Assembly: GCA_049999725.1 (NCBI GenBank)
Contig: JBNGIS010005664.1
Coordinates: forward strand, 40,479 to 96,301
Direction of reading: 5' to 3'
DNA from: Haplomitrium mnioides
Taxonomy: Eukaryota > Marchantiophyta > Haplomitriopsida > Calobryales
DNA length: 55,823 nt
Shown: positions 1 to 10,885 of the stretch, piece after piece
How positions within the stretch are numbered: the stretch's first letter is position 1
Layout: every line of letters begins with the position of its first letter
Made by a program: the position numbers and the translations under genes
Notes under the pieces: generated by a model
What the model was told of the DNA's origin: nothing
The model's database searches: none
The model's input: only the letters and a program-made list of their open reading frames with translations

Positions 1-755
1 TAATAAAATCGGTGTCCTTAGCGATAACTCCAAAGAAATGTTGATTGATTGAGACTCTTTGCCAGAATCATTTTCCAAACTATCGTCTAAATACTCCTCC
101 AAATAAATTTGATTTGTTTCAAATGTCTCAATCTCTTTGCGAGGTGCAACTTGAAAAGAAATCACTCGTTATTTGAGTGGTGTTATCGAGGAGAGTGGCT
201 TATCTCCAAAATTAAAACTTTCTAGAGATTGTATGTTGTTTTTGTTCTGAAAAGACACACTTTGATCATGAATATCGAAGTCTCCCTCAAATGTAGACGA
301 AGAAAGTTCTACAATCATCTGAAATCTCTTTGTTGAGCTTTTTTTTCAAACATTTTAGAATACTCAGAAGAAAGATTCAACTTCGACCGCTTGATGAGTA
401 ACAAAAATCTTTTGCTAGATGAAGATTATTTCTTTAAATCTCTACGAGCAGTGAGTTCCTTCTTTGATCCTTTGCATGCAAAATGTTGAGTCATTAATCC
501 TTTGCGTACATTGGATTCACTCCTTGACCCAATGCGCGCATAGGGTTGAGTCCCTGATCCTATACGTGCATAGAGTTCACCTTCTCGATCTTTCTGGGCA
601 GAGCCATCTAATTCAAGAGAAGTTATCTTTTTCCTCAATATACTTGTCATCACACTTGACGCTTTTATTACTCCATCACTTAACTCTCGAAAATTGGCAT
701 TTGAAGATGAATATTGAAATTCTAATCTCTTCTTGCCTTTAAAAACTCTAGCCAT
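1..755 (-). pseudogene. Gene 1 of copy A: N-terminal part of DUF7869-like transposase
   Basis: The ATG at 755 opens a 109-residue frame starting MARVFKGKKRLEF. The same start (MAGVFKGKKGLEF) is seen in copy B at 17142, which supports it as the real start. Residues about 60-105 are encoded by a tandem array (463-600), giving repeated YARIGS-like peptides. The frame stops at 426; downstream minus-strand translation (425-1) still resembles copy B but carries several stops. The catalytic core would lie left of the window. Function is inherited from copy B, where the core is visible. A TATATAAA lies upstream at 931-938 (minus strand). Confidence 0.6.
463..600. repeat. Palindromic tandem array inside gene 1 coding sequence (copy A)
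   Basis: Several units of about 30 bp share a core like CCTATGCGCGCATAGGG with variations (tgcgtaca, tacgtgca). The array lies within the first exon of gene 1 in an open frame. The homologous arrays are at 17360-17530 (copy B) and 48240-48420 (copy C). Confidence 0.75.
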
Positions 756-1216
756 TGAAAAGGCTCACAAAAACTAAGTTACTTCAAGGAACTATTTTAA
801 CAAATATTATGAACCTCTTACAGCACTCTCAAAAGATGTAGTTTTGTCGTTTTTTTTGCAAAACGACAAAGTTAAGAACTTTTTGGAAAGAAAATGAAAA
901 AAAAATTGGAAAGATGAAAACGAGCGATGCTTTATATACTAACTTTTTTTTTTGCACCAAGTGAACCTACGTATCAAGAGCTCTGCGAATCAATTTTTAG
1001 CAAGAAAAAGCATTTTTTGAAATTTAGCTATAAAAGGAGCGTCAGTGGAAAGTTTCTTTCCATTTCGTGAGTTCAATTTTTGGTTTTCATTTTCTAATTA
1101 TTGCTTTTTTTTTCATTTACTCAGTTTTTGGCCATTTCCAGCAATTAGTGATTTCTGAACTTTTGTTCAGTACATTTTTCACCTCCAAAAAGATCTTTTT
1201 TTTTTCTATCTGGAGA
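756..1216. promoter_or_regulatory. Divergent promoter between gene 1 and gene 2 (copy A)
   Basis: Two TATA boxes face outward: TATATAAA on the minus strand at 931-938, toward gene 1, and TATAAAAGG on the plus strand at 1030-1038, toward gene 2. Between them lies a block at about 965-993 containing cctacgtatcaagagctc and gcgaatca. Both TATA boxes and this block recur in copy B (16863-16970) in the same order while much surrounding sequence has drifted. The long T-rich stretch at 1067-1216 is probably 5' UTR, although an in-frame open stretch starts at 1067. Confidence 0.65.
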
Positions 1217-1633
1217 ATGGTCTCTCAAGGAAATGTTTCCCACCTTGCTAAACCAAAGCCATATAGGTATTCAGATGTTATGAAGACTCTAGAGCTTGCA
1301 AGACTGGAGTGGAAATGGCTCGTAAATTACTGTTCTTTGAGAGACCTTGATCACCATCTTTACCTTTTTGTAGGTGAAGGTGAAAAATTCAATTTGGGTC
1401 TACTAGACCAAATTACAATGATCTGGGAGGGAAAGAAAGCCAACATCGGGCTGCTTGTGCAGGTCCAAGATTCAATTACGCTTTATTCTGCAAATTGCAA
1501 GCGATTTGATTTTTCGGAGTACAAGGAGAGAGATGTATTTGCTGCAAATCTTCAGGCGTCAAGAGAGATAGAAAGGTGACTTTCGAAATCTATTTTCTTA
1601 TTTCTATTTCCTTACTTAGTTGTAAGTCCTAGG

Positions 1634-1795
1634 ATGTCCATGAGCATATGGACACTCAAGTCCTTGCGCGAAGAGACTCTCAAGTCCTTGCACGCAAGGA
1701 CTCCCAAGTCCATGCACGTATGGACTCTCAGATCCATGTGTGCATGGACTTCCTTGTTTACTGCACGCTTGTATTTTTTTAAAGTCCTTGCGCTT
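1634..1795. repeat. Palindromic tandem array in intron 1 of gene 2 (copy A)
   Basis: About six units of 24-26 bp, each built on the arms AGTCC and GGACT around tgcrcgyaagg or atgcacgtatgg centres. It lies in the intron between exon 1 and exon 2 of gene 2. Homologous arrays lie at 16035-16300 (copy B) and 47955-48060 (copy C). Confidence 0.8.
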
Positions 1796-3419
1796 TCCGA
1801 ATGTCAGTCCAACATTTTTACTAATGCCAAATTGTTATTTGTCTTTATTTTTAGTTCACTCAGTGTTTGGCTGATTTTGTTAATGCGTACAATGACGCGA
1901 AGCGGATCGAGCGGGACTTCATCAAGCTTGCTATACAAATCAAGATTCTAAAGCCCAAGCATGGCATCAATATTCAACAGCTTGTGCCACATCCGAGTGC
2001 GGCAACATTCTTGGTTCACGCTACAGGGACTTCTTCCCAAAAGAAGAGAAAGGAGCCGGAGCCAATTGAGGCTCTGAAGAAAAAAAAACTGGCACCAAAA
2101 AAAGAAAAAACTTGCACGTCGGTTGTTGATGAGGAGCCAGCCCCTTCAGAATCTAAAGCAAAATCTACTTCGTCTACTCTCTCGTCCTCATCACCAAGCA
2201 ACTCGGAGCAAGACTCGGAGTCAGAGCCGGAGCCAGTTCGAGCTCCAATCTGAAGATAAAAAAGGCAAGTCTCTAAGGGGTTGCGTACTTTTCAAGCAAT
2301 GGAACAAGTGGATCCTTAGACAGTATTTGAGGAGGACAAAAACAAGATAAGGGAGTCTGCAATCCAATGCTGTAGAGTTTGTGAGGAGACAATAACAATA
2401 AAGCTGGAAAACTTAAATATGCCCAAGCTTGGAATGGAAAATTGAGGTCTATTCCAAATTCAAAAATTGAATGAGGGTTTTGTGGAACTTCTTGTGCAAA
2501 GAATGCTCACGAACAAGTACACACATTCTTTTTTTTATCGTGGTTGTAGACCCAAAGTGTGGTCTAAAAGACAAGTCAGAGTTTGACATCATGAACCTTG
2601 ACAAGTACCGTTATGAGATTGCAAGAGGCAATCACAATGTTGTAGCAAGACAACTGCTTATCACTAAATATGGAGCAAATAATATTGCTCTATTGTTTTG
2701 CAACTATTATGTGTACGTAGGCCTCACACCCAAAGAGGCCCACATTTTTGCAATCAATGACAATTACGACCAGAGGTATAGGCTTGAAATGACCTTGATT
2801 CAAAAGGTCGAGTATTGGCATCAAAGATTTGTGGAGAGTGAGATGGTTTCATCCCAAAAATTGAAAAGGGAGTTAGTGTTGGAAACCTTGGAAATAAAAC
2901 CCAAGTCTACACTTAAGAAGACGGTGACTTCTCAAGACAGCCGGTTCCAGCTTGCATTTAGAAGAGGAGAGCTCTAGGACCTATAGTAGAGCATTTTTTT
3001 GATATGGGAGAAGAATACTGTGAAAGGCAAGAAGCTAAAGGCCAAAGGATATCTCACAATGGAGAATATGAAGTGGACGTCTTGGAGGTTACTTCAAGGA
3101 CTTCCAAATGAAGTAAAGATTTCAGTTTTGAAGCGGGTGGAAGCCGAAGAGCTTTCAATGGACGAGATGTCTCGAGAGGCGGAGAGACACAAATTTTTGG
3201 CGGTGATAGTCAAAAGTTTTTGTTCAGAGGTGTGTTGTAGTACGTGGGAAGAGGCGAGAGAGGAGTACCCTCTTCACACTGAAGAGTCAAAGATGGCCTC
3301 CTTTTATTCAAGCTTTGAGAAGCTTTTGGTAACTCCTTCCTTTCACACCACATTTGTTTATTTGTATTTGCATTGAATATTTTGTAATTTAAATTGTTCT
3401 TTGGTTTAAAAAAGTTATG

Positions 3420-3730
3420 GTCCAAGCGCGCTTGGAATCAAAGTCCATGCGCATATGGACTTCGAAGTCCATGCGCACTTGAACAGCGAAGTCCAAGTGC
3501 AGTTGAACAGCAAAGTCCATGCGTGCATGGACTTCTCATTTGAACCGTGCTTGGACTTTTGAAGTCCCTAATCGCTTGAACACCAAAGTCGATGTGCGCA
3601 TAGACTTTGCAATCCAAGTGCAAAGGTAAGGCAAAGTCTAAGCTTGCCTGAATTGTGAAGTCCATTCGCGCTTGGACTTTAAAGTCTATGCGCGCATGGA
3701 CTTCTATATCCATACGCACATGGAAGTCTT
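3420..3730. repeat. Palindromic tandem array in the pre-catalytic intron of gene 2 (copy A)
   Basis: Roughly a dozen units of about 24 bp, with AAGTCC and GGACTT arms around the core CCATGCGCGCATGG or decayed forms (agtgcagttgaac, atgcgcacttgaac). The array fills the intron 3329-3796, between the SFEKLL exon and the GDKTFKWQLAKKL exon. The homologous intron arrays are at 43405-43590 (copy D/E) and 45915-46330 (copy C). Confidence 0.85.
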
Positions 3731-5071
3731 TTTTGTTCTCTACCTTAAAATGTTTTTTTATCACTCTTTAATGTTTTCTATTCGATTTTTGTGAAGGGGG
3801 ACAAAACTTTTAAATGGCAGCTTGCAAAGAAATTGACAGTAGCTGCGAAAGGTTGGAAGAAATTTAGGGTCGAGGAAGCTGCTAAAGATCAAGACCAGCC
3901 TCCCACGTTGGTCTCTTATCCTCCTGCTTTTCTTCTCCACTGCCAAAAGGCTAGAGAGTGGAAAGCACGGCAGCAAAGCAGTGTTGCATCTCTGATAATG
4001 GAAGGAATTGTCAGAGATGAGGAAGATGAATTATCGTCATATGTCGATGGTCTTAATGTGGCGTTTTATCAAATCCACGGCGAGGCCAATGCTCGACAAT
4101 TGAAAGGCTTTGTGAAACCTAAGTGTTTCACTTTGGCTATCAATGATATTCCTTATGGGTACAACCTTAAGGAATGTAAGCACAATGATTCGGAACCTTT
4201 TTCAAAAGATGACATTTTGATATTGGTATCATCTTTTGCAACAGTTACAACTTCGGACTTTTGGTCTTTTGTGATTATTCATTCGTCGCAGCAATTTGGC
4301 ATTGTTAAGGATGCTCTTTTTAAAGTCTATTGTGCAATCGACCACGACATCTGGTAAGTTGTTCTTTTGTTTTTTTAATTTCTGATTTCTCTTTGTTTTA
4401 CTTCTCTTGCATTTTGTTTACATTAGTTGATTTGTTTGTTTTTCTTTTCACAAGGAAAAAAACAACATTCATCATTCTGGTGATCCCAGAATTGTACATG
4501 CCCACGAATATTAGACGATGACCTACTGGACTAAAGAAGGAAAGAGGAGCATGCAGCTCTTTAATTTGCAACCTGCTTCTTCGACATAACTTCCTCGACA
4601 GATTATGCGTAGTGTGTTTAGTTGTCCTGCAGTTTTGGCAAAACTTAAACATCTAGGAGATGATGCTCTTGTGAATGTTTGTCAGAAGTCACAGGCTCTC
4701 TATAACTTTTTCATTGACCATTTATCAACAGAGCAGGATTGGATCCTAGATCTTTGCTCTAGGTCTGGCAAAGCCTTGTTTGTGCTTTAAAGTTGATGCA
4801 AAACTGCAACGCTATGAAATACGATACACGTCAGTCTATTTATATTCCTTAGAGGGTTTTGACGATGGCTTCCTTGCCATCCGATGTGATTGAGTCACAT
4901 ATCGTTTTTGCATACCACAAGGAACTTGTTCCTCTTAGTACTGCAGGTGCTTCTAGTGACTCTATTGTAATATCGGGGACTGGAAAGTCTTGATAGGACT
5001 CTCTAGCGACTGTAGATGCTCATCTTGTGGATTTAGATGAGACAGTTCCTCTCGAAGAGAATAGAGTCTGA

Positions 5072-5968
5072 AGATCTGTTGAACACTTTGTATTATTAAT
5101 AAAAACTTATTTTTTCTAAATCTTTATTTGCTAAAGTTTCATCTTGTTGCTCTTTCAATCTATTTCAAGTCTTTTCATCACGATTTAGTTTAGTGCGTCT
5201 AAGAATAAGTTGACTCAATTGATAGTCTAAGAATGGTTTGAACTCAATTGCTAATCTAAGGATGATTTGGAGTCTTTGGGCATTGTTTAGTGTCTTTACG
5301 CATTAAAGCTTTGTAGTTCTTGTTTGAATTCCATGCACACATAAGCTGTCACGTTATTGTTTAGAGTCTCTACACCCGTAAGCCAAAGGGTTTTTGTTCA
5401 ATGTCTATGCATGCATAGGCTGTAGGGTTCTTGTTTAGAATCTTGGCGTGCAATGGCTCTATGGTTCTAGTTCAAAGTCCATGCATGCATAGCTTCATTG
5501 TTCTTGTTTTGAGTCTAAACATGCACAGGTTTTAGGATTCTTATTCAGAATCTATGCGTGCATAAGCTTTAGGGTTCTGGTTTCGAGTCTGTGCTTGCAT
5601 AGGAATTGTTAGTTACGATGCTCAAAGTCTGGTTCAAAGTCCGTACCCGACTAGACATTTACGTTTGCTTGTAAATTTTTTTCATAAAAAAATATATGTT
5701 TAATTTTATTTTTGATGAATTTAGTGCATTGACAATAGTGTGAAGTTTTAATAAAATATTTGAATAACCAAAATGCTTATTTTCTAGGATATTAATTATA
5801 ATAAAATGTTTGAAATATAATCTCAATGTAAAATATGCAATTTTTATTTATAAAAATGATTTTTTAATGAAAAAAAGACTACAAACACAAAATTGATGTT
5901 TTTCAATGCCAAATCACCGAAAAAAAATTTCAACTACCAAGTGAAATAGGAACTCAGTAGCGGTTGTT
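5072..5968 (+). repeat. 3' flank of gene 2 with array and terminal region (copy A)
   Basis: After the poly-A signal at 5098, an array at about 5270-5650 has units of about 35 bp of the type agtctatgcatgcataggct plus agggttcttgttt. An AT-rich terminal region (5690-5968) follows and matches 14645-14920, 24057-24350 and 43674-44000 in inverted orientation. No coding signal is seen. Confidence 0.65.
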
Positions 5969-7440
5969 AGATGCACAACTTGTTGCAATTGCATATACTG
6001 CAAATCTATTACCCAACTTTGTCAACTCTGGAATCTGTTGTGGTGACATCCATTAATCATACCTTCCTTGATGACATATGGTTGGATGCACCAAGTATCA
6101 GAACTTCCTAGTCATCCACTTCTTCAAGTCAGGTTTATTAAATCCTGGTCTTCAGATGATTTTTCAACAACTGCTGTATTGGAGGTCTCCTCAGATTTCT
6201 CTCCTCTCTTCCAAACTTGTTGCCAGCCAGTTCCCTCTTGCAAGATTTGGACGAGCATCCAACCTTCTTGCAATGATGGCAGACAAGTATCTCTACATGT
6301 ATCATTCACTCTTTTGGCAATCAAAGCATTTTTATCAATTTCTGTTGTGTCGCATCTGCTCCTCATTGAGCAAGCAACTCACCATGAGTTCTAGATCTAG
6401 GTCAGATCTCTCTTTTGCCTTCATTTTCATGACCAAAGTGTTAGAATCTTTAGGAAGGCTATTGAGCATGACATATACCACCATGTCCTCAATTCGTGGT
6501 TGAAACTCCTTGAAGCTTTCCAGGCATGGACTTGACCCTCATCACATGTACAATGATAGTTGAACTTTCCTTCATGTGTACCAAGAAGAGTAGGTTCAGG
6601 AAAATTCTCTTCATAGTCCCCTTGCCTTCATAATTTACTTGATAGTAATTTCCAAGCTTCATGTGTATTTCTGTAGTTTCTCATCAACTCAAGAATGATC
6701 TTCAAGGCGCAACATACTGGATGCCAAAGCCTTCTACTCAACCCTCACCAAACACTATCTTTCTCTCATATATCAAAACCAGAAATTTCTTGAGAGAACA
6801 CATTCTGTTTGGGGATCCTCAGTGCTTTCCCTTAGGTCTTGCTCAACCAAAAAAAACACTTTCATCTTTAACAAAAGATGAAAACTAATCTTCTCCAAAT
6901 TTTTGGCTATAGATCGATCTTGAATCACCAAGGTCAGCTTCATCTTATCTCAAAGATGAAATGTCTACTCAAAATTTCTTTATCGTGCCCCTAACATTAG
7001 ACTCAACTTGTAGTCGTGGCCCAACAACCTGTTAAAAAACAAACTTCAAAGAACCATGTGAGGAGTTGTAGGGCTGACGAAAGAGGAGCACTTAACACAA
7101 AATATGCTTTGAAGGAGATAGCTGAGATCAAAGGTTGCTTGAAATCAGTTCATAGATCGCTAAAAGTCAAGTTGCGATGTAGTAGGATTGCAATGCTCAT
7201 AAAGTTAGCCATGAAAGAGACGCCAGAATCTGAGTCGTGATATAGCAAGAGGGCAAATTTGCGAGATAGGAAATATCATAGACAAAATGGGGTGTGAAAA
7301 ATTTTGTTTTAGAGTGGATGCAAATTTTGTAAAACTCTTCCCCATAAAAAATGATCCTTCGCACTGGATCAAAATTGCAAAACCGCGATTAAGTAGGGGA
7401 GTAAAAAATGACAGCTCTTTGACACCCTGATACTAAACAC
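5969..7440 (-). pseudogene. Degraded Ty1/copia gag remnant 1
   Basis: The minus strand of 6020-7000 aligns by eye with 12650-13570, the second copia remnant: the shared block ccttccttgatgacayatg lies at about 6062 and 12690, a Cys-rich segment lies at about 6220-6300, and the 5' gag part lies at 6400-6560. Frames are broken throughout. A PBS-like site (minus strand, about 7425-7438, core TATCAG) lies upstream of gag, as expected for a copia element read on the minus strand. Only gag to early protease survives here. Confidence 0.5.
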
Positions 7441-7560
7441 CTCCTCGTGCACTTGACATGATATTCAACACCTTCTTGCAAACTTGATCTGACTCTAAGA
7501 AATGTCTAGATTACTGAGAATGATCCTTAAGAGGACTCCTCTCGTTTATATACATATTGA
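7425..7560 (-). promoter_or_regulatory. PBS-like site and LTR TATA box of copia remnant 1
   Basis: On the minus strand TATATAAA (7545-7552) lies upstream of a site resembling the initiator-Met tRNA primer-binding site (TTAGTATCAGGGT, against the usual TGGTATCAGAGC; 7425-7438). This is the spacing expected for the 5' LTR and PBS of the gag remnant to its left. The outer LTR edge cannot be placed. Confidence 0.35.
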
Positions 7561-10500
7561 AGGTCAGCCTACACTAACATACAAGTTGCCTTGTAATAAA
7601 AGAGTGGGACAATAAGTTTTAGCGAGTGGAAAGTGAGTCGCTTGAATGCAACGCTCTTATCTAACATTTTAACAAACGTCATATTTTCAAGTCTATTCCT
7701 TAGTCCTCAATGTCACAAGTATAAATGTTTAAGAGGGGTTTGGAACTTGGTAGCCTCTCTAAAATGCCAATTAGCTATCTACACCAGCTAGCTTTTACAA
7801 CTAACAATAGTTAGTTGTTTCTATTTACAGCAGCAAAGATACATGTTCAACATGGTGTGAGAGCTCGCTACTTTAAAGTAGCAACGATACATTTCCAACA
7901 CACTGCACTTTACATACATACATATAACAACATACAACATATATGACATATGTGAGGGATGAAGGGAGTAACAAAGACAAGATACATTACAAAGAACTTG
8001 AAGGAAATACAATTATCTTTATGTCACCCTCCATTAACAAAATCCGTGACAGTGCAGTGAGGTCTTCCAATGATGCCAAGCTATATGACTTCCATACTTA
8101 TATAACCATAATCTACCCACGTCCATTTGCGTACTTCGTGTGGTCTTCACCTTGTAGAGTCAACACAAAGCTTCAAACCCTCTAGCCTCACCATGTATTG
8201 CAATGACAAGCTACCACAATTCCCTTCTGGTGTCATCACGTTCTAACAGCAAGTCTCAATCTAGATCTTCATGTTGAGTTTTTGCTACTCTCCAAAGGAA
8301 ACGGGAAAACTCAGCCATAATGATGTCTTGCACTTCGCCCAACCTTCTTCTGCTACTCCAACTTCAACAACCAACAATCAATTGAACAAGTAATATGCCA
8401 ATATCTACAAGGAAGGGTGAGACTCCTTTAGTTGGGCTGGACACCCTTTTTGGATCCTTGATCTCCCTACAGCCTACAAAAAACTCTCACATATGTAGCC
8501 TTGGCTCAATTTCTCTCTCTTTTTTAGTTTTTTCTTGTCTCAATTTCTAGGCCAAACTTGCAAATAAACACACTTGTACCTATAACAAAAATACTCTACA
8601 ATGTTCTTTAACATCAATCTTAGCATCAAAATCTTCAAAAGGTGCCTTCTTGTCAAATGATTTGACTCATGCTCATGAAGTGTCTACACTTGATACAATT
8701 CTCACTCGCATCCAATATCCTCAATGAAGTTCTGCTTACTGAATGCTGGTTTGTCGTATCTCCTCTCCAGAAGAGATCAAGACCTGGTGGCTCTCATACA
8801 AAACATAATCTATTGCCACCTCCTATCAGATCATATGTGTTTTCCCTTCTTATAACAAAGCATATTTTCACTCTAGTTGCACCAACTTAACTCTAGCCTC
8901 CATGATCCTATCTCTTGAAACCCATGTCTCAATCCGACCATCTATAACTTCATCTAGTGGAATCTTGCTCTAACTTAACTTCCATCCCTATATGTCTATT
9001 CCGATCTCTATGCATCTTTTAGTCTCTAAATTTGCAAACTGCACTACTCTGCTTGACCAAATAATTGAAATGTGTCTCCTACTTGAACAAATGCTTTGCC
9101 CACAAAATAACTGCTCTATACACTCTAGCACAAAAAAAATGAAAAACTCCAAATACCTAAAAAAATAGAAATCCACAATCCACCAACATTCTACAAGAAT
9201 GTGCATTAGCTATACTATCAAGATAGAACAAGGTACTTCAAATTCTTGTTGAGATTTTAATTCCATCAGAACTAATCAAGCTCTCTACAAGTCACTCGTA
9301 TGTTTTTATTGAGATATGTCGTTTTCTTAGTTCTCTTCTTTTACTATTGTTGCTTGAAGAGAGGAAAACTTCATCCTTGACAATATGGGCAATCAAAATC
9401 CTATGACCAAGTTATTGACAATGAAAGTGTAGCAACAATGGTGCCTAAAAAGTGCACAATTGTCCATCTTTTTGGGTTCTTTTACATAAGGAGGCAGTGT
9501 TTTATATAAAGAAAAACATGTGTGATTAACATATATCTTTCTTAAGCTATATTAAACAATCCTCTTTCTAAATAAGATATCAATGGTAATTTGAGACCTG
9601 ATTGAGTCTTCACAAATGAAATTGGAAATATTGTGAATGTTTCAAAACTATGCAATGGATCATATTTTTCCTTTAAAAAATCTATTATGAGCCCTTCCAA
9701 CGTCATTTTTATCTCAATGCTCGACTACTAGTACAAACTTTGATTGGTATAAACTTCCATAATTATATGTAATTCCTTCTTTTGGAAGCTTTCACTTGAA
9801 TTCTCATCCATTTGAGTTTTTCCTCTCTAAGCACCACTTTGGCATCCACTATGTCTTTCTCCTTTATTGCTCTCCTCCTTTTCTCCTATTCAGCCTTCAA
9901 TTGAATAGCAAGCTTCATAGTCTTGTTCATTTCTTTCTTCAAAGTGCTTTTCCTCCTTTCTAACATTGTCTCCAAGGCTACAATTTAACTTTTGCATACT
10001 GAAATCTTCATCAATTGCTCTGCCATGATTTCTAATTGTTGTTTGGAGTGTGGCAATACTTTACAAAGAAGTCAATTCTCACTCTTCACCTCTAGTACAT
10101 CATTCTCCGTCTCTTGCTCTTTTCTCTTCACTCATTTCTTCATCTATCCCTAAGGCTCTTTGCAATCTTTTTTTTTTCTACTTCGTATTCTTGTCTTTTC
10201 TCCTTCATTCCTTCTTTGGGCCTTTGTCTTCAAAAGAGTTATCCAAAACTAGTGTTCAAGCTCATCTGTGAGGCTTTGGATAAGGTACCTCTTTTTCCAT
10301 AGATTTGATATTTGGAGCATTGATGTTAAACATCTCCCACTGTTTTGGGCCACTCTTGCTAGGTTTCTTGTTTTTTCATATAGTCTCTTTCAAGATGGAT
10401 TGGGATTCCTTCTCCAAACACCACTTTTCATTCTCCGTGCAAACTTCCAACTTTTCCAACAGATGAAGAACAAATGGAGCATACCAGATAGTTATATTCT

Positions 10501-10573
10501 TGCTCTAAATCTATTCAATGTATTTCTCAACTTTGGAGCTAATATACTCTACAAACCTCTTTGTATGCATGCT
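7561..10573. other. Unassigned AT-rich stretch
   Basis: No supported gene. Short open stretches of 60-80 codons occur on both strands without recognisable motifs. Part of 7561-8500 may be the rest of the copia remnant 1 LTR. The minus strand of 9750-10030 translates to a charged, coiled-coil-like stretch (KLAIQLKAE, REEKLKWMRIQ) broken by a stop, which may be a decayed gene of unknown kind. Confidence 0.4.
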
Positions 10574-10885
10574 CTATGCATTGATTAGAGTCTTTAACCT
10601 AGTCTTGGTAATATATCTTGATTTGGGTTGGAATAGGATTAACATGAACAGTTGGGCAAACTCCTTCAAGAGAAGGTCAGTAAACTTTTGAACTTTGCAG
10701 CCATCATTGGTGATGATCAAGTTAGAATTAAGATACAAAAGATGACCATTCGCCTTGAGGATGGTACTAGGCTTATTCTTCTCTATCAACTCATAAATCT
10801 TTTGAATTGCTTGCGCACGAAACAAAATTGAAACCCCTCTCATTTTAAATACCGCGTCACCTGCCATGATGTTTATATGGCCCAT
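10574..10885 (-). CDS. Unrecognised 103-residue open frame
   Basis: The frame from 10885 (MGHINIMAGDAVFKMRGVSI) to 10574 has mixed composition with charged residues (QKIYELIEKNKPSTIL), unlike the low-complexity frames around it. I do not recognise a domain. It lies upstream, in the minus-strand sense, of the broken coiled-coil-like stretch at 9750-10030 and could belong to the same decayed gene or retroelement. It could also be chance. Confidence 0.25.
   Translation of the reverse strand: MGHINIMAGDAVFKMRGVSILFRAQAIQKIYELIEKNKPSTILKANGHLLYLNSNLIITNDGCKVQKFTDLLLKEFAQLFMLILFQPKSRYITKTRLKTLINA

Larger units (their letters stand above)
1217..5071 (+). pseudogene. Gene 2 of copy A: beta-order DNA methyltransferase-like protein, multi-exon, decayed
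   Basis: Exon 1 (1217-1575) starts MVSQGNVSHLAKPKP and ends at a GT donor. Exon 2 starts about 1864 after an AG acceptor; it encodes a Lys-rich, Ser/Glu-rich, nuclear-localisation-like segment (to about 2250, then a stop/frameshift) and continues through a conserved region (DPKCGLKDK, NLDKYRYEIARG) to about 3328. The next exon (3797-4353) has motif IV as AINDIPYGYNLKECKH (about 4139-4180) followed by FVIIHSSQQFGIV. The last exon (from 4455) has motif I as DWILDLCSRSGKAL (about 4738-4780) and a motif-II-like KLMQNCNAMKYD. This IV-then-I order is that of beta-class DNA N6-adenine/N4-cytosine methyltransferases. Stop at 5069-5071; AATAAAA at 5098-5104. Frameshifts and stops in exons 2 and last mark it as dead. 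The methyltransferase call is inferred from motifs. Confidence 0.65.
1..5968. mobile_element. Two-gene DNA transposon, copy A (left end outside window)
   Basis: This copy holds a partial gene 1 on the minus strand (1-755), a divergent promoter (756-1216), the multi-exon gene 2 on the plus strand (1217-5071) and a 3' flank with a palindromic array (about 5270-5650). Its right terminus reads, on the minus strand, AACAACCGCTACT followed by gttcctatttcac, ending at 5968. The same terminus occurs at 24057 (copy D/E), 43674 (copy C) and 14645 (copy B), which defines the gene-2-side end of the family. Copy A lacks about 20 bp next to the terminus that the others have, which looks like a deletion between two ccgctact repeats. 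The gene-1-side end lies outside the window. That this is a class II element is inferred from the transposase-like gene and inverted termini. Confidence 0.75.

Noticed and set aside
1067-1216. Hydrophobic N-terminal extension of gene 2 exon 1 as a signal peptide
   Set aside because: The stretch is a T-rich leader lying just after the TATA box at 1030; MVSQGNVSHLAKPKP at 1217 starts the conserved protein. A secreted methyltransferase would make little sense.
4330-4521. Plus-strand 63-residue frame with a hydrophobic stretch
   Set aside because: It covers the short T-rich intron between the motif IV exon and the last exon of gene 2; the GT donor at 4354 and AG at 4453 are clear.
10050-10588. 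Three plus-strand open frames rich in Phe/Leu/Ser
   Set aside because: Low-complexity, T-rich, overlapping frames without motifs; the charged opposite strand is the likelier decayed coding strand.
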